The notes under the pieces are model-generated. The model made no database searches. It was given only the letters and a program-made list of their open reading frames with translations, and was not told the DNA's origin. DNA of 64,000 nt from Microbulbifer hainanensis. Lineage in GTDB: Bacteria; Pseudomonadota; Gammaproteobacteria; Pseudomonadales; Cellvibrionaceae. This document shows positions 1 to 8,395 of the stretch, piece by piece. Both the position numbers and the translations under genes were made by a program. The first letter of the stretch is position 1. Each line of letters begins with the position of its first letter. The stretch spans positions 186,001 through 250,000 of the forward strand of contig NZ_JACZCR010000003.1 of assembly GCF_014904735.1 (NCBI RefSeq), read 5' to 3'.

Positions 1-962
1 GCAGCTACCACGGCGAGAGCGTTGTGAATATTGAAGTCCCCGATCAGCGGCGCCCGTAACTCACCACTGCCCCACGGCGAGGTAAGCTGCACGGAAAAAC
101 CGCCGTCGTGACGGCGCAGGTCGGTAGCGTGCAGGTCTCCGGACTGCAGGCCGTAGGTAATCACCCGCAGGCCGCGCAACCGGCAGCGTTCGGCCAGCTG
201 CGCGCCGAACGGATCGTCCAGGTTAATCACGCCACGCTTCAGTTTCGGCAAGCCAAACAGCTTTTCCTTAGCGGCACCGTAGGCGGCCATGTTGCCGTGA
301 TAGTCCAGGTGATCCCGCGACAGGTTGGTAAAGATCGCGGTATCAAAAATCAGGCCGTGAACGCGCCCCTGAGCCAGGGAGTGAGACGACACTTCCATTG
401 CCGCTGCACGCACACCGCGGTCGCGGAAGGCGGCGTAATCCGCTTGCAGGCGCACCGGGTCCGGCGTGGTGAGGCCGGTCTCTTCCAGCTGAATATCGCC
501 ATCCTGCCATACGCCATTACCGATGGTGCCCATCACGCCGGCACTACCGAAATAGTGTGCCAGCAGTTGCGCTGTCAGGTAGGCACAGGTGGACTTGCCA
601 TTAGTGCCGGTTACCCCCACCAGGTACATGTCTTCGGTCGGGTTGCCGTAGAAGCGCGCGGCGATCTCCCCCACGCGCTTGGCCAGGCCCGGCACAGTGA
701 CCACCTGCACACCCTCGCGGGTCGAAGTTTCCAGGCGGTCACCGTCGGCAAGCACGGCGCCGGCACCGGCGGCCACGGCTGCACCGATAAATTCACGACC
801 ATCCACCACGCTGCCGCGCAGCGCCATAAACAGGTCCCCGGCTTCTACCAGGCGGCTGTCCAGCGCGACACCGGTGACGGACACATCCGGGATACCGGCG
901 TAACCCGGTACCAGCTGCTGTAGGGAAACGTTCCGCTTGGCGGGATTCACGTGCTCACTCAC
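1..962 (-). CDS. murE: UDP-N-acetylmuramoyl-tripeptide synthetase MurE (3' end outside window)
   Basis: This cytoplasmic Mur ligase adds the third stem-peptide residue (meso-diaminopimelate in Gram-negatives) to UDP-MurNAc-L-Ala-D-Glu using ATP. Translating the minus strand from the GTG at 962-960 gives an N-terminal Mur ligase domain (VTGVALDSR, GDLFMALRG), then the ATP loop VTGTNGKST, then TTPDPVRL and LSRDHLDYHG, all typical of MurE. The GTG overlaps the ftsI stop by four bases (GTGA), which supports translational coupling and this start. The reading frame stays open to base 1, so the C-terminal third, including the motif that selects diaminopimelate over lysine, is not in the window. It is the last visible gene of the dcw operon. 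Confidence 0.95.
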   Translation of the reverse strand, partial: MSEHVNPAKRNVSLQQLVPGYAGIPDVSVTGVALDSRLVEAGDLFMALRGSVVDGREFIGAAVAAGAGAVLADGDRLETSTREGVQVVTVPGLAKRVGEIAARFYGNPTEDMYLVGVTGTNGKSTCAYLTAQLLAHYFGSAGVMGTIGNGVWQDGDIQLEETGLTTPDPVRLQADYAAFRDRGVRAAAMEVSSHSLAQGRVHGLIFDTAIFTNLSRDHLDYHGNMAAYGAAKEKLFGLPKLKRGVINLDDPFGAQLAERCRLRGLRVITYGLQSGDLHATDLRRHDGGFSVQLTSPWGSGELRAPLIGDFNIHNALAVVA

Positions 963-2716
963 GATTTGCTACCTCTTTCGTTAAGCTGCACAGCCAGCTG
1001 TTCTTCTGCCGGTGCCATCTCGGCGGGCGGCACCTGCAACAGGCGCATGGCGCCCGCCATCACTTTGCCGAACACTGGTGCGGCTACCTCACCACCGTAG
1101 TATTTGGCGCGGCTCGGATCATCGACGACCACGACCGCAATCAGACGCGGCCGGTCCGCGGGGATAAACCCGGCGAATACGGAGCGATAGCGATTGCTCA
1201 CGTAGCCGTCGCTGCCGACCTTGTGTACCGTGCCGGTCTTGCCCGCCACGCGGTAACCTTCAACCGCGGCGCGCTTACCGGTCCCTTCCGGCCCGATCAC
1301 CGTCTCCAGCATCGCGGTCACTTCGCGGGTCAGCGGACCCTCGACCACCTGCTCCGGCTCGACGCGTTTGTTGCCGCTCAAAACCAGCGAAACCGGGCGC
1401 TTGAGCCCGGCATTGGCAATTACACTGTAGGCCTCTGCCAGCTGTACTGCATTGACTGTTAAACCGTAGCCGAAGGCGAAGTTGGCTCGCTCGATTGGCT
1501 GCCAACGACTGCGACTGGGCAGTATGCCCGCGGCCTCTCCGGGGAAGCCGGTGCCCACTGCCTCGCCCAACCCCAGTCGGTAAAAGAGTGCGCGCACAGA
1601 ATTTGGTTCCAGATCCAGGGCGATTTTGCTGATCCCCACCTGGCTCGACTTGGTGATGACTTTGGTGACATCGATCTTGCCGTAATTGCGGTGATCCATC
1701 AGGGTCTTGCCCGGCAGACGGATATAGCCCGGGCTGGTATCGATCGGGGTATGCGGCTTGTAGCGGCCGGTCTCCAGTGCCGCCAGCACAGTGATCGGCT
1801 TCACGGTGGAGCCGGGTTCGAACTGATCGATCAGCGCGCGGTTGCGCATCTGCGCGGCGCGTACACCTTTGCGGTTGTTCGGATTGAACGACGGCTGGTT
1901 GGCCATCGCCAACACATCGCCACTGTGCGCATCCAGAATCACCATAAAGCCTGACGCCGCTTCGTTTTCGGTCACGGCGCGCTTCAGTTCCCGGTAAGCC
2001 AGGTACTGCAAGCGCAGGTCGATGGACAGGCGCAGATCCTGGCCGGGGCGCGCCTCGCGCTGCACTGCCAGATCCTGCACGGTGCGACCCTTGAGGTCTT
2101 TCACTACCTGCTGCGCACCCGGCTCACCGGTCAGCCACTGGTTATAGGCCAGCTCGAGACCCTCCTGGCCACGGTCGTCGATATTGGTGAAACCGAGCAG
2201 CTGCGCGGTCACTTCGCCCGCGGGGTAAAAGCGGCGATATTCCTTCTTGCCGTATACCCCGGCAGTGTTCAGCGCCAGCACCCTCTTGGCCCCGTCCGGC
2301 GCCATGTGGCGGCGCAGGTACATAAATTCCTTGTTGCGGTATTTGCGCAGCCGCTCGGCCAGGGCCGCGGGCTTCAAGTTCAGCGCGGTGGCCAGCTTGC
2401 GCAATTCGTCGGCGCTGGCTTCGCGCAACAGTTGCGGATTGGCCCACAGGGTCAGCACCGGGGTGCTGACGGCAAGCAGCTCTCCATTGCGATCGACAAT
2501 GGAACCGCGATAGGCGGCAATCTCTTCCGAGCGGATTGTGCGCGCGTTACCCTGGTCCTGCAGGAACCTATAGCCGCGCTCCGCTTCCGGCAGCACCTGC
2601 AGGCGGGCGAGGTGCAGCACCAAGGCCAGGGCAAGCAGACACAGCAGTACTGCCACCAGCGCAAAGCGCCAGCGGGCAATACCCGGAGTGACCTGCTGTT
2701 TCTTGACTGCGCCCAT
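959..2716 (-). CDS. ftsI: Peptidoglycan D,D-transpeptidase FtsI (PBP3)
   Basis: Septal class B penicillin-binding protein that cross-links peptidoglycan during division with FtsW. The 585-residue product has a short cytoplasmic N-terminus, one membrane helix (about residues 18-38), a pedestal domain starting near RGSIVDRNGELLAVS (70-84) and a transpeptidase domain. The catalytic STVK lies at 303-306 and KTGT at 493-496. The second motif reads SSQ (357-359) where E. coli has SSN. Length is normal for the family. It sits between ftsL and murE; its stop overlaps the murE start by four bases. The 172-base gap to ftsL is wide for this cluster. Confidence 0.97.
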   Translation of the reverse strand: MGAVKKQQVTPGIARWRFALVAVLLCLLALALVLHLARLQVLPEAERGYRFLQDQGNARTIRSEEIAAYRGSIVDRNGELLAVSTPVLTLWANPQLLREASADELRKLATALNLKPAALAERLRKYRNKEFMYLRRHMAPDGAKRVLALNTAGVYGKKEYRRFYPAGEVTAQLLGFTNIDDRGQEGLELAYNQWLTGEPGAQQVVKDLKGRTVQDLAVQREARPGQDLRLSIDLRLQYLAYRELKRAVTENEAASGFMVILDAHSGDVLAMANQPSFNPNNRKGVRAAQMRNRALIDQFEPGSTVKPITVLAALETGRYKPHTPIDTSPGYIRLPGKTLMDHRNYGKIDVTKVITKSSQVGISKIALDLEPNSVRALFYRLGLGEAVGTGFPGEAAGILPSRSRWQPIERANFAFGYGLTVNAVQLAEAYSVIANAGLKRPVSLVLSGNKRVEPEQVVEGPLTREVTAMLETVIGPEGTGKRAAVEGYRVAGKTGTVHKVGSDGYVSNRYRSVFAGFIPADRPRLIAVVVVDDPSRAKYYGGEVAAPVFGKVMAGAMRLLQVPPAEMAPAEEQLAVQLNERGSKS

Positions 2717-2888
2717 GAAATCCCTGTTCGCGTTACAGAGCCAATGAAAACTACTGCGCGTGCGCCTGGTAACGGCCGGCGGTGCTCACAATCCTCACGT
2801 ACTTAAAGTACGCTCCGGTTGCTCCGCTCCGGCGGCCATCACCAGCCACCCGCTCGCTACGTTTTCAAAGGCTCCTTTTTATAAAGAG
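2717..2888. repeat. Non-coding spacer between ftsL and ftsI with a short palindrome; possible intergenic repeat
   Basis: In most dcw clusters ftsL and ftsI are nearly contiguous, but here 172 bases separate them and no gene is visible. The spacer carries the palindrome CGTACTT-A-AAGTACG at 2798-2812, followed by CTCCGGTTGCTCCGCTCCGG and a GC-rich stretch ending in an AT-rich tract near 2875. The layout resembles dispersed intergenic repeats of marine gammaproteobacteria, but with one copy in view this is only a suspicion. Confidence 0.4.
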
Positions 2889-3164
2889 TTAATTATTTGG
2901 CACCAGCACCCGCTCATCCGGTGCTGGCACATGCATTTTCAATTTTTCCCGCGCCACTTTTTCGATCCGGCTGTAGGCGGACCAGGCGCCTTTTTCCAGC
3001 AACAGGCGCTCCTGTTCGTAGCGCAATTCGTCGCGAGTCTTCTGCGCGTCAACAAGCTGCGCGGTCAGAACCCGGCTGTGCTGGGTGGTGTAAACCACCG
3101 CCAGAGCCGACACCAGAGACGCCAGCCACAGCACGGCGATCAACATGCGCCGCCTGCCACTCAC
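2889..3164 (-). CDS. ftsL: Cell division protein FtsL
   Basis: Small bitopic membrane protein of the FtsQLB complex, which links early divisome proteins to FtsWI activation. The 91-residue product has a short basic N-terminus (SGRRRM), one membrane segment at about residues 7-27, and a periplasmic helix with a coiled-coil pattern ([20 protein letters not shown]). It matches the family in length. Position between rsmH and ftsI is diagnostic. Its ATG overlaps the rsmH stop by four bases. Confidence 0.93.
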   Translation of the reverse strand: MSGRRRMLIAVLWLASLVSALAVVYTTQHSRVLTAQLVDAQKTRDELRYEQERLLLEKGAWSAYSRIEKVAREKLKMHVPAPDERVLVPNN

Positions 3165-4099
3165 GACTGCGCCTCTCCGAGTTTTTCGGCAATGCGCATC
3201 ACCGCACTGCGGGAGCGCAGGTTCTCATCTACCTCACCGGCGTCGGCCTTGACCGCTTTGCCGACAGAGCGCAGGCTCTTGGCGATCTCGCTGTCCATCA
3301 CCGGCAAACCCCGCGGCAATTGCGGCCCGCGTTCTTTTTCACGAATAAACCGTTTCACCATCCGGTCTTCCAGAGAGTGGAAGCTGATGACCACCAGCCG
3401 GCCGCCCGGTGCCAGCAACTGCAGGGACTTTTCCAGCGCCTGCCGCAGGTCTTCCAGCTCACCATTGATATGGATTCGGATGGCCTGGAACACCCTGGTG
3501 GCCGGATGCTTGCCCTTCTCCCAGGCCGGATTCGCCGCCTTGACCACTTCCGCCAGGTCCAGCGTCCGCGCAAAGGGCTTTTCCACGCGGCGACGCACGA
3601 TGGCGCCAGCCATACGGCGGGCAAATCGCTCCTCGCCGTACTCCTTGAACACCCGCGCCAATTCCGCTTCATCTTCGCTGTTGACCCAGTCCGCCGCGCT
3701 CATGCCGCGGCTGGTATCCATCCGCATGTCCAGCGGACCATCCTGCATAAAACTGAATCCGCGCTCGGCCTGATCCAGTTGCGGTGAAGACACCCCCAGG
3801 TCCAGCAGGATGCCTGTCACCTGGCCGACCCGATCCGCCGCGGCCTGATCCATATCGGCGAAAGAGCCGTGCCAGATCGAGAAACGGGCATCGCCGGCAA
3901 AGCGTTCACGGGCAAAGGCAACCGCCTCCGGATCCTTGTCCACTCCGACCAGGCGACCGCTCTCATCCAGACGCTCCAGAATGGCGGCGCTGTGTCCGCC
4001 ACGACCGAAGGTCCCATCGATATAAAAGCCGCCCGGGTCGGTCACCAGGGCATCGACGGCTTCGCGCAACAACACACTGCGATGCAGATCTTGTGACAC
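3161..4099 (-). CDS. rsmH: 16S rRNA (cytosine(1402)-N4)-methyltransferase RsmH (MraW)
   Basis: SAM-dependent methylation of N4 of C1402 in the 16S rRNA decoding centre. The 312-residue product starts [13 protein letters not shown] and has the SAM-binding loop [12 protein letters not shown] (about residues 27-38), [12 protein letters not shown] and the late motif [10 protein letters not shown], all typical of MraW. It is the second gene of the dcw operon, 17 bases after mraZ, and its stop overlaps ftsL. Confidence 0.97.
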   Translation of the reverse strand: MSQDLHRSVLLREAVDALVTDPGGFYIDGTFGRGGHSAAILERLDESGRLVGVDKDPEAVAFARERFAGDARFSIWHGSFADMDQAAADRVGQVTGILLDLGVSSPQLDQAERGFSFMQDGPLDMRMDTSRGMSAADWVNSEDEAELARVFKEYGEERFARRMAGAIVRRRVEKPFARTLDLAEVVKAANPAWEKGKHPATRVFQAIRIHINGELEDLRQALEKSLQLLAPGGRLVVISFHSLEDRMVKRFIREKERGPQLPRGLPVMDSEIAKSLRSVGKAVKADAGEVDENLRSRSAVMRIAEKLGEAQS

Positions 4100-4116
4100 C
4101 CTGTGTCCTCTCCTCT

Positions 4117-4584
4117 TTATAGAGAGAGCGAAGCCATCTCTTCCGGCATTTCGCCCTCGCCCTCACTGCTATCGAGCCAGTCCATCCAGCGGTCTTCGCT
4201 CCACAGCTCCAGTTTCTTGCCCTGCCCCACCAGCATCAGCTTCTTTTCGAGGCCGGCGTATTCCCGCAGGGTCGGCGGAATCAGTACGCGGCCATTGCCG
4301 TCCACCTGCAACTCACAGGCGTAACCGATCAACAGCCGCTGGGCGCGACGCGCCACTTTATTGAAGCTCGACAGCGCTTCGATTTTCGGCAGGATCTCCT
4401 GCCACTGGGGTTCCGGGTAAACGAGCAGGCAGCGCTCTTCGGTATGCGCAGTGACCACCAGACGCCCAGCACAATCTTCCAGCAGCGTGTCGCGGACCCG
4501 CGCTGGAATGGCCAGACGCCCTTTGGCGTCCATATTGATTGCGTGGCTGCCTAGATACACTTTTTGTCCAAGTGCGTTACTCAA
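4117..4584 (-). CDS. mraZ: Transcriptional regulator MraZ
   Basis: AbrB-fold DNA-binding protein that binds tandem GTGG boxes before its own gene and represses the dcw operon. The product has the two expected DxxxR half-domains: DAKGR at residues 19-23 and DGNGR at 95-99. The longest frame starts with TTG at 4584. E. coli and Pseudomonas MraZ begin at the residue matching V9 here, whose codon is GTG at 4560-4558, so the true protein may be 147 residues. Neither start has a strong ribosome binding site. The operator and promoter lie about 90-180 bases upstream. Confidence 0.95.
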   Translation of the reverse strand: MSNALGQKVYLGSHAINMDAKGRLAIPARVRDTLLEDCAGRLVVTAHTEERCLLVYPEPQWQEILPKIEALSSFNKVARRAQRLLIGYACELQVDGNGRVLIPPTLREYAGLEKKLMLVGQGKKLELWSEDRWMDWLDSSEGEGEMPEEMASLSL

Positions 4585-4673
4585 GTACCGCCGGGGTAAC
4601 GATCAACTACCGTCGCGGCGCGTGTTATTCACTGGATACTTTTTGCGCATTTCTCATCTTTGCGGTGTAACTA

Positions 4674-4729
4674 CCCACTCACAACCACAGATGAACCACC
4701 AAAACCCACAAAATTCCACTTTTCTCCAC
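4674..4729 (-). promoter_or_regulatory. Six tandem MraZ boxes before mraZ
   Basis: Read on the minus strand, GTGG followed by one variable base occurs at 4729, 4719, 4709, 4699, 4688 and 4678 (first base of each). Spacing is 10 bases, with one step of 11. MraZ is known to bind direct repeats of this kind with 10-base period, so all boxes face the same side of the helix. Most characterised operators have three or four boxes. They lie just downstream of the predicted promoter, so bound MraZ would block initiation or early elongation. Confidence 0.88.
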
Positions 4730-4736
4730 TTCAGAC

Positions 4737-4764
4737 ACTATAAATCTGGAGTGGGCAAAGTCAA
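4737..4764 (-). promoter_or_regulatory. Sigma70-type promoter of the dcw operon
   Basis: On the minus strand TTGACT (4764-4759) is followed after 16 bases by TATAGT (4742-4737). Transcription would begin near 4730, at the edge of the first MraZ box, and would leave a leader of about 145 nt before mraZ. Seen in sequence; activity is inferred. Confidence 0.75.
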
Positions 4765-5130
4765 GGAAATCAACGGCAAACTGCGGCGAAATCCCAGTAA
4801 ATTCGCGGGCTGCAGCGCAGGCCATGCAATTGGCAGGAAAAAGGTCGGGACGGAATTACAAAATGAAGCAAGCACTTACTTATTTAAGCTCAGAGACTAC
4901 TTTAAGTTTGCCGCGGACTGAACTGAATTTGAAAGTGTTAGCGAACGCTTACGAGGTTTGAATCAAATGGCAGAAAAGTCATCTGCCACTGCGGACAAGA
5001 GGATGCCGAAGAGAAGATGGCGCCAATAATAATGGGCGCCCAACTTTTCCCACAATGGCACGCGCGGCTGCAAGACACTCTGCAACCGCGAAGACAGGAA
5101 CCCGCGATAATCGCGAGCAAATGGGAAATC
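4765..5130. other. Intergenic region between the dcw promoter and rnpB
   Basis: No gene is supported here. The stretch is less GC-rich than its surroundings. A short palindromic run TTAGCGAACGCTTA lies near 4938-4951. Downstream of rnpB on the minus strand there is GGCGCC-N10-GGCGCC (around 5020-5043), and an imperfect CGCGAT/ATCGCG repeat near 5103-5116. Neither has the T-run of a clear terminator. Confidence 0.5.
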
Positions 5131-5486
<356 letters not shown>

Positions 5487-5548
5487 CGCGAAGAGTAATG
5501 AGCGGGACCGGGGATTGCAAGCGATACCGACGGCGGGGCCGCACCGCT

Positions 5549-6439
5549 CTATAAGGCCACAAAACCCGCGTCGACCGCTTCGCGCATGGCAAGCGCCGCC
5601 GGGCTCAACACATGCCCCCGGCGCCATGCGAGTACACAGCGGCGCTCCAGCATCGGGGATACGATGGGGATTCCCTGCAGGGCATCGTCCCGGTTCAGTG
5701 CCGCCAGAGTGCGGCCGGGCAGAATGGTGTAACCAATCCCGCGCCGCACCAGATCAATCTGAACCCGCAGGGAGTCCACCTCCACTTCCAGGTTCAGTCG
5801 GTGTGACTCGCGCAACGCATATTGCTCCAGCAGGGACCGCAGACCGTGGCGCAGACCGGGCAATACCAGCGGAAGCTGTGACGCCTCAGCAAAGGGGATC
5901 TCCCCTTCTGCCAATGTGGCGGCACCGCGGCCACCGATCAGCAACAGCGATTCTGTCGCCAATTCCCGCAGACTCAAGCTCGCACTGATGGCGCCGTCGT
6001 AGAGAATGGCGAGTTCCAGCTGGTGGCGCAGCAGCCTTTCCTGCAGGTCGCCGCTGAGCGCCTCGCTGATTTGCAGACGCACCTGCGGGTAGCGCCGGTG
6101 GTAATCACTGATCAACGGACCACTGAGGTAGACACCAATGCTTGGCGGCAGACCAAAACTCAGCGGTCCGTTTACCTGGCCGCGGCGCTCAGCCACCAAC
6201 TGGCGCAGTGCCGTCGCCTGGTCCAACAGCGATCGCGCCTGGTCCAGTACCAGCTCGCCGGCTTCGGTGAGCACCACGCCGCGCCCGGTGCGCCGGAAGA
6301 GCCGGCTACCCAGATCGGCTTCGAGCTGTCCGATCAGCCGGCTGAGGGAGGGTTGCGAAAGGTCGAGCCGGCGCGCAGCGGCGACAAGGCTGCCGGAATC
6401 GGCGACAGCGAGGAAGGCATTGAGCTGTTTGAGGTCCAC
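5549..6439 (-). CDS. LysR family transcriptional regulator
   Basis: The 296-residue protein has a winged helix-turn-helix at about residues 1-60 (AARRLDLSQPSLSRLIGQLE) and a periplasmic-binding-like effector domain starting near residue 90 (PLSFGLPPSIGVYLSGPL). The effector domain recalls the Nac/Cbl-like branch, but the ligand cannot be told from sequence. It is transcribed away from the EamA gene at 6548, separated by 108 bases; LysR proteins often control such a divergent neighbour, so a role in regulating that carrier is the simplest guess. A TTG- or GTG-shifted start is not needed; MDLKQLNAFLAVADSGS is a standard LysR beginning. Confidence 0.9.
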   Translation of the reverse strand: MDLKQLNAFLAVADSGSLVAAARRLDLSQPSLSRLIGQLEADLGSRLFRRTGRGVVLTEAGELVLDQARSLLDQATALRQLVAERRGQVNGPLSFGLPPSIGVYLSGPLISDYHRRYPQVRLQISEALSGDLQERLLRHQLELAILYDGAISASLSLRELATESLLLIGGRGAATLAEGEIPFAEASQLPLVLPGLRHGLRSLLEQYALRESHRLNLEVEVDSLRVQIDLVRRGIGYTILPGRTLAALNRDDALQGIPIVSPMLERRCVLAWRRGHVLSPAALAMREAVDAGFVAL

Positions 6440-6547
6440 GCAATGATATCCACAAATTGAATATCTGATAGTTTTTCAATGCTGTTGGCGAATATCAAGT
6501 GAAATGACACCATAGCGCCCCTGAAAAGGTACCGTGGGCAGGGATTA

Positions 6548-7486
6548 ATGATGCGAGAAACGCACGGGAAGTGGTGGCAATCGGGGCTGGTGCTGGTGGC
6601 GGCGGCCACCTTCGCCATTGCCTTCAAGGGAATATTTGCGCGGCTGATCTACCAGTATGGGGTTCCGGTGGACACGGTACTGATCTGGCGCTTCTTCCTG
6701 GCGGTGCCACTGTTTTGGATCGTCGCCCGCTGGCTGACACGCGGGCAGCCGCCTGTGCGACTCTCCCCGCGGCAGTGGTTTCTGTGCGCGCTTACCGGAG
6801 CGCTTTTCTTCGTCAGCGCCTGGTGCGACTTTCACGCCATCGCCGCACTGGGTGCCAGCGTCTCGCGGATGGTGCTTTATCTGTTCCCCGCCCTACTGAT
6901 GGTGATCCAGGCCGCCGAACAGCGCCGCTTGCCGGGCGCCGCCCAACTGGCGGTTTTCGCCGTCGCCTGGACGGGTATCGCACTGTTGCTGTTGCCGGGG
7001 TGGCACGGCGGCACCCTGTCGCTCGCCGGGCTGCTCTATGGATTCGGCGCCGCCACCTGTTACGCCGTTTTCTGGCGCATCAGTCAATCGCTCACCGTAC
7101 CGCTGGGTTCGGTGCGCTTTAACCAGTTCTCAAACAGCTTCACGCTGCTGTTTATGGCCGCTTTCCTGTTGCCGAATACACCGGCGACGGAATTGGCCGT
7201 CAGTGCTCCCGCTTTCGCCTGGATATTGGTACTGGTGGTTTTCTCCACCGTTCTGCCTTTCTTTTTACTGTTTGAGGGACTGAGGCGCGCGGATGCGGCG
7301 GAGGCCGGCGTGGTGGCGATGTTCGGGCCGGTGGTGACTATCAGCGCCGCAATGCTGGTATTTCCGGACGAGCGACTCGGACCGCTGCAGTGGCTGGGCG
7401 CGGCACTGATCCTGGCCAGTATCGGCGCCCTGAAACTGGTCAAATCGCGGCGGTCCGAAACCGCCGGCCTGAGCCCGTCAAATTAG
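6548..7486 (+). CDS. EamA/DMT family inner membrane transporter
   Basis: Drug/metabolite transporter superfamily carrier of 312 residues with about ten hydrophobic helices arranged as two EamA repeats (about residues 15-145 and 160-300). FKGIFARLIYQYG at the start and PDERLGPLQWLGAALI near the end are typical of the family. Substrate is unknown; relatives move amino acids, purines or other small metabolites. The start at the first of two close ATGs (6548) follows AGGGA at about six bases. The divergent LysR gene may control it. Confidence 0.88.
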   Translation: MMRETHGKWWQSGLVLVAAATFAIAFKGIFARLIYQYGVPVDTVLIWRFFLAVPLFWIVARWLTRGQPPVRLSPRQWFLCALTGALFFVSAWCDFHAIAALGASVSRMVLYLFPALLMVIQAAEQRRLPGAAQLAVFAVAWTGIALLLLPGWHGGTLSLAGLLYGFGAATCYAVFWRISQSLTVPLGSVRFNQFSNSFTLLFMAAFLLPNTPATELAVSAPAFAWILVLVVFSTVLPFFLLFEGLRRADAAEAGVVAMFGPVVTISAAMLVFPDERLGPLQWLGAALILASIGALKLVKSRRSETAGLSPSN

Positions 7487-7515
7487 ATTCCACAGGCGCC
7501 GGCCCTGTACGGGCC

Positions 7516-8358
7516 TCACTTTTGCTCGAGGCTCCAGTTATACAGTGTCTTCTTGTTGACCCCGGTAATATCCGCGGCCAGGGCTGCGGCGCGTTTAGGC
7601 GGCAACTCAGCCAGCAGCAGTTTCATCACCCGCTGTGCCTCCGCATCCAGCGTCGCGTCCTGCCTGCGTTCAGCGCCGCGTACCAATAGCACGATTTCGC
7701 CGCGCTGCTGGTTGCCATCGGCGCGCACCCACTCGGCGAGCTCTGCCAGGGGCGCCAGGTGGATGGTCTCGAACGCCTTGGTCAGTTCACGGGCGATCAC
7801 CGCCTCGCGCTCCCCACCAAATACTTGCGCCATCGCCTCCAAAGTGTCCAGCACCCGGTGGGGCGCCTCGTAAAAGATCAGGGTGCGGGTATCGCTCTCC
7901 AGCGCCTGCAGGGATTTCTCCCGCGCGCCCGCCTTGGCCGGCAGGAAACCCTCGAAACTGAAGCGGTCGCTGGGCAGGCCTGCCGCGCTGAGGGCGGCGA
8001 CGAAAGCGCAGGCCCCGGGCACCGGTATCACGCGGACGCCGCGGGCGCGCGCCTCGCGCACCAGCCGGTAGCCCGGGTCGGAGATCAGCGGTGTGCCGGC
8101 ATCGGAGATCAGCGCCACCGTCTGGCCCTGCTGGAGCCGCTGGAGTATCTGCTCGGTACGCACATCGTCCGAGTGGTCATGGTACGCCATCAGCGGCGTA
8201 TCGATATCAAAGTGGGAAAAAAGTCTCTGACTGTGACGCGTGTCCTCCGCCGCAACCAGATCGGCGCATTGTAGAACTTCGATGGCTCGCGGTACCATAT
8301 CGGCCAAGTTACCAATGGGCGTGGCAACAATATAAAGCAGCGCCTGATCCAGCCCCAT
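7516..8358 (-). CDS. rsmI: 16S rRNA (cytidine(1402)-2'-O)-methyltransferase RsmI
   Basis: Tetrapyrrole-methylase-fold enzyme that methylates the ribose of C1402 in 16S rRNA, the same base that RsmH (3161-4099) methylates on N4. The 280-residue product has YIVATPIGNLADMVPRAI at the N-terminus, AAEDTRHSQRL, and SDAGTPLISDPGYRLV, all RsmI hallmarks. It is transcribed away from lpoA with 37 bases between the start codons, the arrangement seen in E. coli and Pseudomonas. Confidence 0.96.
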   Translation of the reverse strand: MGLDQALLYIVATPIGNLADMVPRAIEVLQCADLVAAEDTRHSQRLFSHFDIDTPLMAYHDHSDDVRTEQILQRLQQGQTVALISDAGTPLISDPGYRLVREARARGVRVIPVPGACAFVAALSAAGLPSDRFSFEGFLPAKAGAREKSLQALESDTRTLIFYEAPHRVLDTLEAMAQVFGGEREAVIARELTKAFETIHLAPLAELAEWVRADGNQQRGEIVLLVRGAERRQDATLDAEAQRVMKLLLAELPPKRAAALAADITGVNKKTLYNWSLEQK

Positions 8359-8395
8359 AATTCACTCCAATTTATAAGATTTGCGGGAGAAGAAT

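Noticed and set aside
108-923. Plus-strand open frame of 271 residues
   Set aside because: It is the shadow of murE, whose minus-strand translation carries clear Mur ligase motifs.
4451-4921. Plus-strand open frame of 156 residues over the mraZ start and its operator
   Set aside because: It crosses mraZ and the MraZ boxes, has no ribosome site and no family features.
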